From Bacillus sp. Marseille-Q1617 (lineage in GTDB: Bacteria; Bacillota; Bacilli; Bacillales; Bacillaceae_B): a stretch of 64,000 bases of DNA. Below the pieces are notes generated by a model. The model was not told the DNA's origin and did no database searches. It was given only the letters and a program-made list of their open reading frames with translations. The stretch's first letter is position 1; each line of letters opens with the position of its first letter. The stretch covers positions 1,861,501-1,925,500 of the forward strand of contig NZ_CAHJXM010000001.1 in the NCBI RefSeq assembly GCF_903645295.1, given 5' to 3'. The translations under genes and the position numbers were made by a program. Below, piece by piece: positions 9,552 to 18,170 of this stretch.

Positions 9552-10205
9552 TTATAGGTTCATTTCTTCCTCAGGTGGGACAAGATGACCTAATTGGCCA
9601 TAATGGATGATTCTCCTATACTCTCCCCAGACTCTTTTTCGCCCGATTTCTGTATTTAACCAGTTTTGGCGGGTGATTTCCTTGTTTTGGTATGTAGCAT
9701 TGAATGGATATGGAATATAGCTTAAACCACTAGGGAAATGTTTCATGAGTGTCCGGATCTGCCTTCCTGCTGCATGGCTTTTACAGATGACCAACATGGA
9801 ATTTATCCTGGTGAAATCAATGACTTCCTTTACATAGAGTACATTTTCCAGAGAATTCGTCGATTGATCTTCATATATGATTTTGTCTTCGGGAATCCCA
9901 GCTTGAAGCAGGAAGGAAATAATCACAGATGCTTCTGTAAAAGATTGGAATTTCCTTCCATCCCATTCCGGATGGGATATGCCGGTCATGCTTCTCCCTC
10001 CTGTCACTATGATTAGAGGAGCCAGGTTTAGCTTGTAAGCCTCGATTGCTTTTTCCCAGTGACCCGGGTGGGTGCCGCTGAAGACAAAGATTGCATCACA
10101 CTTTTTTGGGCGAACACCCTGGTGAAATGTAAGTTCAGTAACTTGTTCCAATTGTTTTTTATTCAACTGCGGCATGTCAGTCTCTTTCGGAATGATCGGA
10201 TTCAT
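9552..10205 (-). CDS. YdcF-like DUF218 family protein
   Basis: A 217-residue soluble protein with the DUF218 (SanA/YdcF) core: CDAIFVFSGTHPGHWEKAIEAY, IIVTGGRS, and TEASVIISFLLQAGIPEDKIIYEDQS-type residues, ending with the NSLENV and ICKSHAAGRQ blocks. No signal peptide or membrane helix is visible. Related proteins are implicated in envelope or polysaccharide work, but no substrate is defined. Its ATG overlaps the TGA of the upstream NIPSNAP gene (ATGA), so the two are translationally coupled. Confidence 0.82.
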   Translation of the reverse strand: MNPIIPKETDMPQLNKKQLEQVTELTFHQGVRPKKCDAIFVFSGTHPGHWEKAIEAYKLNLAPLIIVTGGRSMTGISHPEWDGRKFQSFTEASVIISFLLQAGIPEDKIIYEDQSTNSLENVLYVKEVIDFTRINSMLVICKSHAAGRQIRTLMKHFPSGLSYIPYPFNATYQNKEITRQNWLNTEIGRKRVWGEYRRIIHYGQLGHLVPPEEEMNL

Positions 10206-10531
10206 TTTAATCCCCCTGTATAGGTGTGATCGCCTGTCTTCTCCCAGAATTCTTGATTTGTCGAAAGAAAAAGCTGACCCAGCTCATCTTTTCGTTTTTG
10301 GGCTTGTTTATGAAGTTTTGTCTGTTTGATTTTTCCCTCAATTTTCTTGTAGTGCTCATGATCCTCATATTCCCAAATGGCCATGATTGATGTTTTATCA
10401 GAATTCACCCATCTTCCCACCAGTTTTGATCCAAACTTTAGCTGGTTAGGCAGTAAATAGTGATGAAAAAACTCGGTGAAAAGTTCAAATCTTTCTGGTT
10501 TAATACGATATGTTCTAATTCTGTATACCAT
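10202..10531 (-). CDS. NIPSNAP family protein
   Basis: A 109-residue protein with the NIPSNAP ferredoxin-like fold pattern (MVYRIRTYRIKPERFELF, LVGRWVNS, SIMAIWEYEDHEHY). These small dimeric alpha/beta barrels have no fixed reaction. ATG 10531 has GGTGAGGG at good spacing and is preferred over an upstream in-frame GTG at 10543. It is the first gene of a two-gene operon with the DUF218 gene. Confidence 0.8.
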   Translation of the reverse strand: MVYRIRTYRIKPERFELFTEFFHHYLLPNQLKFGSKLVGRWVNSDKTSIMAIWEYEDHEHYKKIEGKIKQTKLHKQAQKRKDELGQLFLSTNQEFWEKTGDHTYTGGLK

Positions 10532-10660
10532 AATTTCCCTCACCCTTTAACCATATATTACATGTTTGTTCTGTTTTGTGCAATATTTTTTTCTGTATAT
10601 TTCTGTTTCGTTAATGTTTATCCATTTTATGAAAGGTGTAACATTTATCTTGACGGGGTG

Positions 10661-10689
10661 TTGACAATTAGAAAAAACTGCCATATAAT
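10661..10689 (+). promoter_or_regulatory. Sigma-A promoter for the T-box/thrS unit
   Basis: Consensus TTGACA (10661-10666), a 17-base spacer and TATAAT (10684-10689). Transcription would start near 10696, upstream of both T-box leaders. All 12 core bases match consensus, as expected for a gene controlled mainly by attenuation. Confidence 0.88.
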
Positions 10690-10732
10690 CTTTTTAACCA
10701 TTCGAGCCAGTGTTGAATATACTATATATAAA

Positions 10733-10972
10733 GCTATGATGGGGACACGAATCATTTTTGGCATTCTTTTCAGAGAACAGGGTCACCGGCTGAGAGCCCT
10801 GAAGAATAAGGGATGATTTACCACCTCGGAGCAATTATGGGGAATGATAGTATCCATAATCGGGTAAGACCGTTATCTTTTTTGAGCGAAGCGAGACCGC
10901 TTCGGAATTAGGGTGGAACCACGACCGCACGCGTCCCTTGTACAGGGATGAGTGCGGTCTTTTATTTTTTTC
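10733..10972 (+). promoter_or_regulatory. T-box riboswitch 1 (threonine specifier)
   Basis: A T-box leader: stem I with AGAGAACAGGGTCACC and a specifier loop where ACC (10820-10822, Thr) is followed by a purine; the T-box sequence AGGGTGGAACCACG (10910-10923); and a terminator with GACCGCAC / GTGCGGTC arms and a T run ending near 10971. Uncharged tRNA-Thr would stabilise the antiterminator and allow readthrough. It is 327 bases upstream of a near-identical second copy. Boundaries are approximate. Confidence 0.92.
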
Positions 10973-11057
10973 ATCTGTTGCAAACACAAGGATTGAGAGG
11001 AGTGGTCGATTTCACCACCAGTCTATCTAACAACACCAACAATAATAAAATGCTTAC

Positions 11058-11296
11058 TGAGCGATGAAGAGGACATGAATGGTTCTCAATTTCTTTCCAG
11101 AGAACAGGGTCACCGGCTGAGAGCCCTGAAGAATAGGGGATGATTTACCACCTCGGAGCAATTATGGGGAATGATAGTATCCATAATCGGGTAAAACCGT
11201 TATCTTTTTTGAGCGAAGCGAGACCGCTTCGGAATTAGGGTGGAACCACGACCGCACACGTCCCTTGCATGGGGATGAGTGCGGTTTTTTTATTTA
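11058..11296 (+). promoter_or_regulatory. T-box riboswitch 2 (threonine specifier), duplicate
   Basis: A second T-box, nearly identical to the first from CAGAGAAC onward. Specifier ACC at 11147-11149, T-box sequence AGGGTGGAACCACG at 11237-11250, then a terminator with GACCGCAC / GTGCGGT arms and a T run, 30 bp before the thrS start. Differences from copy 1 lie mostly in the terminator loop. No separate promoter is apparent, so one transcript must pass two tRNA checkpoints. Confidence 0.92.
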
Positions 11297-11319
11297 TATA
11301 ATTGATAGGAGGAATGATC

Positions 11320-12519
11320 ATGTCAGTTCAATTTGAGGCAGAAAAAAGGAATCACCGAAAGCTGGGGGCACAGCTAGAATTATTTATGTCCATGGAGGAA
11401 GCGCCGGGTATGCCGTTCTTTTTGCCAAAGGGGATGGTTATCAGAAATGAGCTTGAGAGGTTCTGGAAGGAGGAGCATCGAAAAGCAGGTTATGAAGAAA
11501 TAAAGACACCAGTCATGATGAAACAGGAACTTTGGGAACAGTCAGGCCATTGGTTGCATTATCATGAAAATATGTATTTCTCGAATCTTGATGATCAGTC
11601 TTATGCCATCAAGCCGATGAATTGTCCAGGAGCAGTATTGATTTATAAGAGCAAGAGGAGAAGCTATCGCGAGCTGCCGATTCGTTACGGGGAGCTTGGT
11701 TTAGTTCATAGGCATGAGTTTTCAGGTTCATTAAGCGGGTTACTGAGGGTCAGGTCTTTCACTCAAGATGACGCCCATTTATTCGTTCTTGAGAATCAGG
11801 TCCAATCGGAGCTGAATAACGTCCTCGATTTGATTGATGTATTTTATTCAAAATTTGGCTTTCAATATAAAATTGAACTTTCCACTCGTCCTGATGAATA
11901 CATGGGATCGATTGAGATGTGGAATAAGGCAGAAGAAGATTTGGAAAAGGTTCTGCAAGACAGGAAGGCTGATTATCAAATCAATGAAGGTGACGGGGCG
12001 TTTTATGGACCGAAGATCGATTTTCATCTTGTGGACTCCATTGGACGGAGCTGGCAATGCGGTACTGTGCAACTTGATTTCCAGATGCCCGAAAAATTCA
12101 ATTGTGAATATATCGGGGAAGATAATAAAGTACGCAGGCCAATCATGATTCATCGTGCCATTTATGGATCCATTGAACGCTTCATGGCCATACTCATTGA
12201 ACATTATGAAGGGAATTTTCCTTTGTGGCTTGCCCCGGTGCAGATAAAGGTGCTGCCGATATCACAGGAACAAGTGGAATACGCCCTCAAGGTGAAGCGA
12301 CTCTTGGAGGATAAGGGAATCAGGGTGGAAATCGATGATCGAAATGAAAAAATCGGTTATAAAATCAGGCAGGCTCAAATGGAAAAAGTCCCTCATGTAA
12401 TGGTTGTGGGAAATAAAGAAATTGAAGGAGGGAATGTGTCATTGAGGAATCGTGAAGGGAAATCCGAGGTGATTAATGTGGAAAAAGCGATTCAATCTTT
12501 TATGAAAGAATTGGGGTGA
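11320..12519 (+). CDS. thrS: Short threonyl-tRNA synthetase lacking the TGS and editing domains
   Basis: A 399-residue class II aminoacyl-tRNA synthetase that begins where the catalytic domain of a normal (about 640-residue) ThrRS begins (NHRKLGAQLELF, residues about 12-23). Motif 2 (RVRSFTQDDAHLF), motif 3 (GSIERFMAILIEHY) and the zinc ligands Cys in PMNCPGA, His in DDAHLF and His in MIHRAIYGS are present, followed by the HGTP anticodon-binding domain (APVQIKVLPIS to the end). The N-terminal TGS and the N2 editing domain that clears Ser-tRNA-Thr are absent. ATG 11320 follows ATAGGAGGA by six bases. Two threonine T-boxes control it, so it is expected to be an inducible auxiliary enzyme beside a full-length ThrRS elsewhere (inference). 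Confidence 0.93.
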   Translation: MSVQFEAEKRNHRKLGAQLELFMSMEEAPGMPFFLPKGMVIRNELERFWKEEHRKAGYEEIKTPVMMKQELWEQSGHWLHYHENMYFSNLDDQSYAIKPMNCPGAVLIYKSKRRSYRELPIRYGELGLVHRHEFSGSLSGLLRVRSFTQDDAHLFVLENQVQSELNNVLDLIDVFYSKFGFQYKIELSTRPDEYMGSIEMWNKAEEDLEKVLQDRKADYQINEGDGAFYGPKIDFHLVDSIGRSWQCGTVQLDFQMPEKFNCEYIGEDNKVRRPIMIHRAIYGSIERFMAILIEHYEGNFPLWLAPVQIKVLPISQEQVEYALKVKRLLEDKGIRVEIDDRNEKIGYKIRQAQMEKVPHVMVVGNKEIEGGNVSLRNREGKSEVINVEKAIQSFMKELG

Positions 12520-12531
12520 TAGAAAAGGTAA

Positions 12532-12965
12532 TAAGTCGGATAAAAGTATTTTAGTCTAAGTAAAACCCGAACTAACTTGCATTCTAGGAAACAAATTAGT
12601 TCGGGTTTTTAATTTGTTCAAATGTACATTTAGATTTCTCTTTCCAGCGGTTGATTGGAGTGCAAGACGAAGACTCCTGCGGGAAGAGTAGCTTATTAGA
12701 AAAGCGGAAGGGCTTCGCTCAGAGTCGGGGGCATAAGACGAATTGGCCATGAAGGCGTTCTTTGCCTTCTTGGCCGGTTTGGCTTATGATCTGTGCCTCT
12801 AAGCCCTGCAGCTGGAGAGGTGAGACCCCGCAGGCTAGCCGAGGAGGCTCACGGGCTACCCGCGGAAAGCGAAGTCTTGCACGGAAATCATTAGCGGTAT
12901 TATGAGTCTACAATAAAATTGCTCGTCTTTATTTGGCGGTTTTTTAGTTTTGTCCCAGCCTCATT
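12532..12965. repeat. 430-bp inverted-terminus repeat element, copy 1
   Basis: Closely similar along its length to copy 2 (14151-14590), same orientation. Its right end carries TTTTGTCCCAGCCTCA, and the left end is a degenerate version of the same terminus. It contains a terminator-like hairpin (12562-12612), a GC-rich core with CTCCTGCGGG and CCCCGCAGG arms, and an inner hairpin around GGCCATGAAGGC. It exactly fills the gap between thrS and the convergent 74-residue gene, whose stop codon it touches. No ORF of its own; MITE-like or structural RNA-like. Confidence 0.8.
12562..12612 (+). terminator. Terminator hairpin inside repeat copy 1
   Basis: AAACCCGAACTAA / TTAGTTCGGGTTT arms followed by a T run, 43 bp after the thrS stop. 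It probably terminates thrS. Confidence 0.7.
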
Positions 12966-13188
12966 AAAATACATTGCTGTTCTTCTTCGGTTCATCAAGT
13001 GTCATTTGCTTAAGTTCGAGCTTCATCTTTTCTGTTTCAATCACAAAGTTTTCATGTTTCAATTGTTCGAGCTTCAATTGATCTTCAAGCATCTTTTGCT
13101 TGATTTTTGACTGCTTTTGCATATGATCTGTAAAAATAGCAATGATAGGAATGGAAAAAACCATGATAACTGCAATGGTCCCAGTCAT
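12964..13188 (-). CDS. Small membrane protein with C-terminal coiled coil
   Basis: A 74-residue protein: one N-terminal membrane helix (TGTIAVIMVFSIPIIAIFTD) then a charged, heptad-rich helix (residues about 22-65: HMQKQSKIKQKMLEDQ and onward). The topology recalls phage-shock PspB-type proteins, but I do not recognise a family. A strong SD (AAGGAGGT) five bases before the ATG supports translation. It is convergent with thrS, with repeat copy 1 abutting its stop codon, and divergent from pssA. Confidence 0.75.
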   Translation of the reverse strand: MTGTIAVIMVFSIPIIAIFTDHMQKQSKIKQKMLEDQLKLEQLKHENFVIETEKMKLELKQMTLDEPKKNSNVF

Positions 13189-13459
13189 TTTTTACCTCCT
13201 TGTTTCATTGAAATCCCTTCATATTTCATACTTATTAGTAAAATTATAACAAATACAGAAGAACTCGTATATACGTTCTTTTGCTTTATAGTAGCCTTTT
13301 AAATTTCGATGTCATATTGAACTGATAACCGGTATGAAATACATGTTGGATATTATATATGGAAAGAAGGGAAAGGTAAGAAATTTGGACTTTTACCTTT
13401 ATGTTCTATGAAAACATGGTATTCTATAAATATGATTAGATTTAGACTGGAGATTACAT

Positions 13460-14146
13460 ATGAGATTGACAAAAAAAATACCTAATACGCTGACATTGGG
13501 CAACTTATACTGCGGTTTTTTATCGATTGGTTTTGCAGCTAATGGTCAGTTCAAGAATGCTGCAGTACTGATTATTATTGGAATGATGCTTGACAGTATG
13601 GATGGGCGGCTGGCGAGGATGCTTGACGCTGACAGTACGTTGGGAAAAGAACTTGATTCGCTGGCAGATATCGTTACATTCGGTGTGGCTCCTTCATTCC
13701 TGGTTTACTATACTTCCTTTCATCAATTTGGATTATTGGGCTTCTTTGTTGCAGGGCTGCTGCCATTGTTCGGTGCATACCGCTTAGCACGCTTCAATAC
13801 AAGTCCGCCTAAATCATCACTTCATTACTTTATAGGCGTCCCGATCACAGCAGCAGGAGGAATACTTGCCATCTTGACTTTATTCGGAGACCGTATTCCG
13901 AACATCGTAACTTCGGTCATTTTCACCGCTATGTGTTTTTTAATGGTAAGCAGAATCCGTATCCCAAGTTTCAAAGAAATCCCGCTTCCAAAATACGGTA
14001 CGATCGTGACGATCTTTATTGGAGCACTCTTGTACGTTATATACAAAGGAACGTATGAGCAATTTCCTTACTTAATATACATCGCTGCCCCGCTTTACTT
14101 TGCCTACGTGGCCTATCGTTTTATTAAAAGAGGGAAACATGAATGA
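13460..14146 (+). CDS. pssA: CDP-diacylglycerol--serine O-phosphatidyltransferase
   Basis: A 228-residue membrane enzyme that makes phosphatidylserine from CDP-diacylglycerol and serine, the first step to phosphatidylethanolamine. The CDP-alcohol phosphotransferase signature is complete (DGRLARMLDADSTLGKELD with the following D of SLAD, residues about 49-71). Six to eight membrane helices; length typical of Bacillus PssA. In B. subtilis pssA is followed by ybfM and psd; here it stands alone between two repeat elements, so psd must lie elsewhere. The SD (TGGAGAT) before ATG 13460 is modest. Confidence 0.93.
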   Translation: MRLTKKIPNTLTLGNLYCGFLSIGFAANGQFKNAAVLIIIGMMLDSMDGRLARMLDADSTLGKELDSLADIVTFGVAPSFLVYYTSFHQFGLLGFFVAGLLPLFGAYRLARFNTSPPKSSLHYFIGVPITAAGGILAILTLFGDRIPNIVTSVIFTAMCFLMVSRIRIPSFKEIPLPKYGTIVTIFIGALLYVIYKGTYEQFPYLIYIAAPLYFAYVAYRFIKRGKHE

Positions 14147-14150
14147 TATT

Positions 14151-14590
14151 AAGAGACTGGGACAAAAGTGTTTTAATCTAAATAAACCCGGACTAATTTG
14201 CGTTTCAGGAAGCAAATTAGTCCGGGTTATTAATTTGTACAAAATACATTTTAGGTTTAGCTCTTTCCAGCGGTTGATTGGAGTGCAAGACGAAGACTCC
14301 TGCGGGAAGAGTAGCTTATTAGCAAAGCGGAAGGGCTTCGCTCAGAGGCGGGGGGCATAAGACGAATTGGCCATGAAGGCGTTCTTTGCCTTCATGGCCG
14401 GTTGGGCTTATGATCTGTGCCTCTAAGCCCTGCAGCTGGACAGGTGAGACCCCGCAGGCTTGCCGAGGAGGCTCACGGGCTCCCCGCGGAATGCGAAGTC
14501 TTGCACGGCGGAAATCATTAGCGGTATTAAGAGCCTATACTGAAATTCTTCGTCTTTTGTGGGTAGATATTAGTTTTGTCCCAGCCTCTT
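14151..14590. repeat. 440-bp inverted-terminus repeat element, copy 2
   Basis: Bounded by 17-base terminal inverted repeats, AAGAGACTGGGACAAAA at 14151-14167 and TTTTGTCCCAGCCTCTT at 14574-14590 (16 of 17 positions pair). Inside are a 17-bp-stem hairpin (14184-14227), nested palindromes (GTGCAAGAC..GTCTTGCAC; CTCCTGCGGG with CCCCGCAGG; CATAAG..CTTATG) and a perfect inner hairpin GGCCATGAAGGC / GCCTTCATGGCC. It fills the whole gap between the pssA stop (14146) and the convergent gene's stop (14590-14592). Confidence 0.85.
14184..14235 (+). terminator. Terminator hairpin inside repeat copy 2
   Basis: AACCCGGACTAATTTGC / GCAAATTAGTCCGGGTT forms a 17-bp stem followed by a short T-rich tract, 38 bp after pssA. 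Confidence 0.65.
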
Positions 14591-15057
14591 TAATTCACAG
14601 AAGGTGCGAACACTTTTTCCTGCCACTTATGATAGAAGTAAATGATAATCGAGACACCCACTATCACCAACAGATACTGCCATGGTGTGATGTTTTGGTA
14701 AGATGCGATTCCTAAAACATCTAATAGAGGCAGAGCTGCGTAGCACATAAAGACATCCATAATAATATTGACCAGTAAATACAGTTGAAACCGGTGACAG
14801 GTGAAGCGGAATATCCAAAACGTCCCTACAGCAAACAACCCATATGCAAAACTCACATCAATCATATATCCCCAAGGAACAATATATTCATGAATCTCCC
14901 ACCAATCATAGGTATATGCAATTTGAAAGACAATGGTCATCAACAAACAAGTAAAGATCGTGACTGGCATAAAACGTCTGATTGTATGAGGTTTGGCAAA
15001 AAACAAGGAGAACCAGGGGAGAAGAAATCCTATAAAGAGAAGAATCTTTGCTGTCAT
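14590..15057 (-). CDS. Conserved-looking membrane protein of unknown function
   Basis: A 155-residue protein with about five membrane helices (starting TAKILLFIGFLLPWFSLFF) and a short polar tail (YHKWQEKVFAPSVN). I do not recognise the family with confidence. The frame is open upstream to 15159, but ATG 15057 follows GGGAG with suitable spacing and starts directly at a hydrophobic helix. Its stop codon overlaps the terminal base of repeat copy 2. No operon partner. Confidence 0.65.
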   Translation of the reverse strand: MTAKILLFIGFLLPWFSLFFAKPHTIRRFMPVTIFTCLLMTIVFQIAYTYDWWEIHEYIVPWGYMIDVSFAYGLFAVGTFWIFRFTCHRFQLYLLVNIIMDVFMCYAALPLLDVLGIASYQNITPWQYLLVIVGVSIIIYFYHKWQEKVFAPSVN

Positions 15058-15283
15058 ATAAAAACTCCCATTAACGTAGTTACTATTTATTCTTGCGTTA
15101 AGAAACATGGATATACATATAGATTGCCGTTTTAAATCAGACACTTGAACACCGTCCACAAGTTTTTTCCTTTGATGGACATTTCACTTAGTCCATTCTT
15201 ACCAAATAAAGGTTATAGCGTAATAACATGGGATATTTATCGATATACTTTATAGGTTTTACTTTGTGTGAAGGAGAGATGCT

Positions 15284-16762
15284 ATGTTAAAAAAAGTTTG
15301 GCTGCTGGCTGCTGCTTTAGTCTTGATGTTTCCATCCTGGGGTATGGCGGGAGATTTCGGAAAAGACGATCCGTCCGGTGTTCCGGGACAATGGTATGTA
15401 GGTACGGTTCCATCCTATGTGGCACCGTCCAAACACCCGGTTTTATTTGTACATGGATTGAATTCTTCGTCCAATACATGGTGGAACGACAACAATATGT
15501 ATGACACTGCATACCAAAATGGTTATGAAACAGCATTTATCGATCTCTACCCGACTAAAACAATGTGGGATAATGGAGCATTATTGTCAGGAAGAATCCG
15601 TGATATGTACAATTATTTCGGTGAAAAAGTCGTCATTGTAGCTCACAGTAAAGGCGGCATAGACACACAATCAGCTCTTGTGCATTATGGAGCGTACCCT
15701 TATGTAGAACGGGTGATTACACTTTCTTCACCTCACAAGGGGTCAGAGCTCGCCGACCTTGCATATAGCAGCTGGGCCGGATGGCTTGCGGGCATACTAG
15801 GCAGCAAAAGTGATGCAACTTACTCTCTGCAGACGGGCTATATGAGTTATTTTCGTGAACAAACTGATTCCCACGGCAACGTCGGAAGAGTCCCTTTCTA
15901 TACCTTTGCCGGTACGAAGTGGGGAAGCTTCGGAAGTTCACTTTATTGGGGCGGTTTATATCTTAGCTCATATGGAAGTAATGATGGAGCTGTAACGGTG
16001 AACAGTTCGCGCCTGCCCTATGCTGCACATCTCGGTACAAGTTCCTGGAACCACTCTACGATCAAAGAAGGGTCCTCTACATTCAACCTGTTTAAAAGTT
16101 ATTTGAATGAAAGCGCTCCATCGAGTTTTGGTGCCGGTATTCAAAGTATCGATTCTGAAGTCCAAACTGCTTCGACATATATTCGCGGCGGAGCATATAA
16201 AGGAAATAAACAGGAAACGTTTTATGTTGAGGAAGGAACTGAAGAAGTTACAATTGACTGGATCAGCAATCATAAAAACACGTCCCTGAGCCTGGAAGAT
16301 CCTGATGGAAAAGATACCTATACTCTTAAAACAACAGCAGATGAAAATGGATTTTTCAATGATGCGTTTCATCACAGTGTTTCCATCGCTATCCCCAAAT
16401 CAGGAAAATGGAAACTGCATGCTAATACTTCTGAAGAAGAACACTACCTGATGAATATCACTTACGATAGTGAAATGAACGACTCAGTGAATGTGCATAT
16501 AAGCTCAGACACTATAAAAGTGAAGGAGAAAAGCAGCAAAGTTAAATTGAAAACGGATATTACCATTGACTATTACAAGAACGGAAAACTTAAAAAAGGA
16601 AAAATAAAATTCAAAGATTCTACATTCAAACTGCCTAAGCTCGGTGAAGGTGTCTACAATTTAACCATAGATGTGGAGGGGGAGAAGGGCAGCGATAAAT
16701 TTAAAAGGACGATGGTAAAGTCCATATATGTGGATGATGAAGGAAAAATGTATTTTCAATAA
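15284..16762 (+). CDS. Secreted triacylglycerol lipase/esterase with C-terminal accessory domain
   Basis: A 492-residue exported alpha/beta hydrolase. Signal peptide LKKVWLLAAALVLMFPSWGMA with cleavage near residue 23. The catalytic domain (about 45-275) has the oxyanion region FVHGLNSSSNTW, nucleophile Ser122 in the Bacillus-type A-H-S-K-G box, Asp234 in SNDGAV and His257 in WNHSTI. Residues about 285-492 form one or two beta-rich regions, probably accessory or binding. Such enzymes hydrolyse extracellular ester lipids. The ATG follows AAGGAGAGATGCT. A terminator follows; monocistronic. Confidence 0.85.
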   Translation: MLKKVWLLAAALVLMFPSWGMAGDFGKDDPSGVPGQWYVGTVPSYVAPSKHPVLFVHGLNSSSNTWWNDNNMYDTAYQNGYETAFIDLYPTKTMWDNGALLSGRIRDMYNYFGEKVVIVAHSKGGIDTQSALVHYGAYPYVERVITLSSPHKGSELADLAYSSWAGWLAGILGSKSDATYSLQTGYMSYFREQTDSHGNVGRVPFYTFAGTKWGSFGSSLYWGGLYLSSYGSNDGAVTVNSSRLPYAAHLGTSSWNHSTIKEGSSTFNLFKSYLNESAPSSFGAGIQSIDSEVQTASTYIRGGAYKGNKQETFYVEEGTEEVTIDWISNHKNTSLSLEDPDGKDTYTLKTTADENGFFNDAFHHSVSIAIPKSGKWKLHANTSEEEHYLMNITYDSEMNDSVNVHISSDTIKVKEKSSKVKLKTDITIDYYKNGKLKKGKIKFKDSTFKLPKLGEGVYNLTIDVEGEKGSDKFKRTMVKSIYVDDEGKMYFQ

Positions 16763-16782
16763 TAGTAGATTCAACAACAGTG

Positions 16783-16812
16783 GAAGCTCATCTAATTGAG
16801 CTTCTTTTTTTT
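16783..16812 (+). terminator. Terminator of lipase gene
   Basis: GAAGCTCA / TTGAGCTTC hairpin followed by eight T residues, 20 bp after the lipase stop. Confidence 0.85.
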
Positions 16813-17067
16813 ACGGCGGAAGTGAGAAGCCGATGTGAAAAGGAAGTTGTTTTGTTCGATAATCGTTTTTCTGCTAACGATCCGTATATTTAGTCCCTGG
16901 ACACAAGGAATCAATTTACTTCTCATTCCGACATCATTTTTAGTCATTTTTCACCATCCGCTATTCCGGAACATGGTCCTTTCGTTTCGTTTTTTCGTAA
17001 AGAAAAGGGTTTCTTGTCGAACGCATCAAATTAGTTTAGAGTACCGAAACATTAAGGAGGAATACGT

Positions 17068-18117
17068 ATGAAAAACAAATGGATCAAGGGCACAGTATCC
17101 GGGGTATTAATGGCATCGGGTATCGCACTGACCGTTCCAACCTCACCCGTTTCTGCAGATGGACCAGGTTACAATGGGAGTGAAACGATCAAGAATGAAC
17201 GTTTGCACAGTTATGATGAAATGTCTAAGCTGCTTGAACGACTTGATGCTAAGTCAGAAGCTCTTTCACTTGAGGTATACGGACAATCTGTAAAAGGACG
17301 CGATTTATATCTTGCAAAATTCGGAACAAACGAAAACAATCCGACGATTTTATATTTGACGCAGCAGCATGGGAACGAGGTTCTCACGACGGAAGGTGCT
17401 CTTAAATTCATTCAACATCTCACTTCAAATTCAAAGGAAGTAAAAGAAATGTTAGATAATGTGAATATCTTGGTGGCACCACGTTTAAATGTCGACGGAG
17501 CGGAAGGTGACGTGAACTTTTCTTTAGAAGATTATGTGTCAGGCACGCATACCCGCTATAATGCAAACGAAGTGGACCTAAACCGGGATCACGTGGATCG
17601 TCTGCAGCCGGAAACTCAGGCACTCCACGAAAATGTACTGCAGAAATACACTCCAGATTACATGATCGACCTTCATCACCAAGGTGCGGAGACAACGCTG
17701 GGAGAAACGGATGAGCTAGTGTCAGGTTCGATTTTATACCCGACGAACGAAGAGGTAGATCCTCAGATCGTCGAAAAGTCCAAGCAGCTTGGGGCTGTTT
17801 TATATAATACTGTGGAAAGCAGAGGTTTTGGGACTTTATCAAAATATATCGGAGGTTCTGCGCAGACCATTTCCAGAAATGGGCTGGCAGCCGAGTATGG
17901 GATTGCAACGCTTCTTTTTGAAATGAGAGGTATGGCGGATCACTATAGGGAAGATTATGTACTCGGTCAAAAGAGTAACGGGTACTTGATCAAGCAGGCG
18001 GTTATCGGAATGGAAGCGACTGCGAAAGCCATTGCTGATGGCTCGATTAAGGAAGCGGATACTTCTTTCTGGGATACTTTACCTGAGAGTTCCTATAATC
18101 ACAGTGAGCATGAATAA
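17068..18117 (+). CDS. Secreted M14-family zinc carboxypeptidase
   Basis: A 349-residue exported metallopeptidase. The signal peptide ends near PTSPVSA (residue about 30). The M14 zinc site is visible: His101 and Glu104 in QQHGNE, and the third ligand within DLHHQG (His203/204); the general base is Glu285 in LLFEMRG. The NVDGAEGD and DLNRDH blocks are also typical. It should trim C-terminal residues from peptides outside the cell, matching the secreted proteases nearby. SD TAAGGAGGA is seven bases before the ATG. Confidence 0.88.
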   Translation: MKNKWIKGTVSGVLMASGIALTVPTSPVSADGPGYNGSETIKNERLHSYDEMSKLLERLDAKSEALSLEVYGQSVKGRDLYLAKFGTNENNPTILYLTQQHGNEVLTTEGALKFIQHLTSNSKEVKEMLDNVNILVAPRLNVDGAEGDVNFSLEDYVSGTHTRYNANEVDLNRDHVDRLQPETQALHENVLQKYTPDYMIDLHHQGAETTLGETDELVSGSILYPTNEEVDPQIVEKSKQLGAVLYNTVESRGFGTLSKYIGGSAQTISRNGLAAEYGIATLLFEMRGMADHYREDYVLGQKSNGYLIKQAVIGMEATAKAIADGSIKEADTSFWDTLPESSYNHSEHE

Positions 18118-18134
18118 GCAAGATTGGAAGAGTG

Positions 18135-18170
18135 AACGTGCGGTCCCCGTTTGGGAACGCACGTTTTTTT
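18135..18170 (+). terminator. Terminator of M14 peptidase gene
   Basis: AACGTGCG / CGCACGTT hairpin with a seven-T tail. The tail overlaps the stop codon of the convergent GDSL gene. Confidence 0.85.

Noticed and set aside
16835..17071. 78-residue plus-strand frame before the M14 peptidase
   Set aside because: GTG start without a good SD, overlaps the SD and start of the peptidase gene, and covers its promoter region; likely chance.
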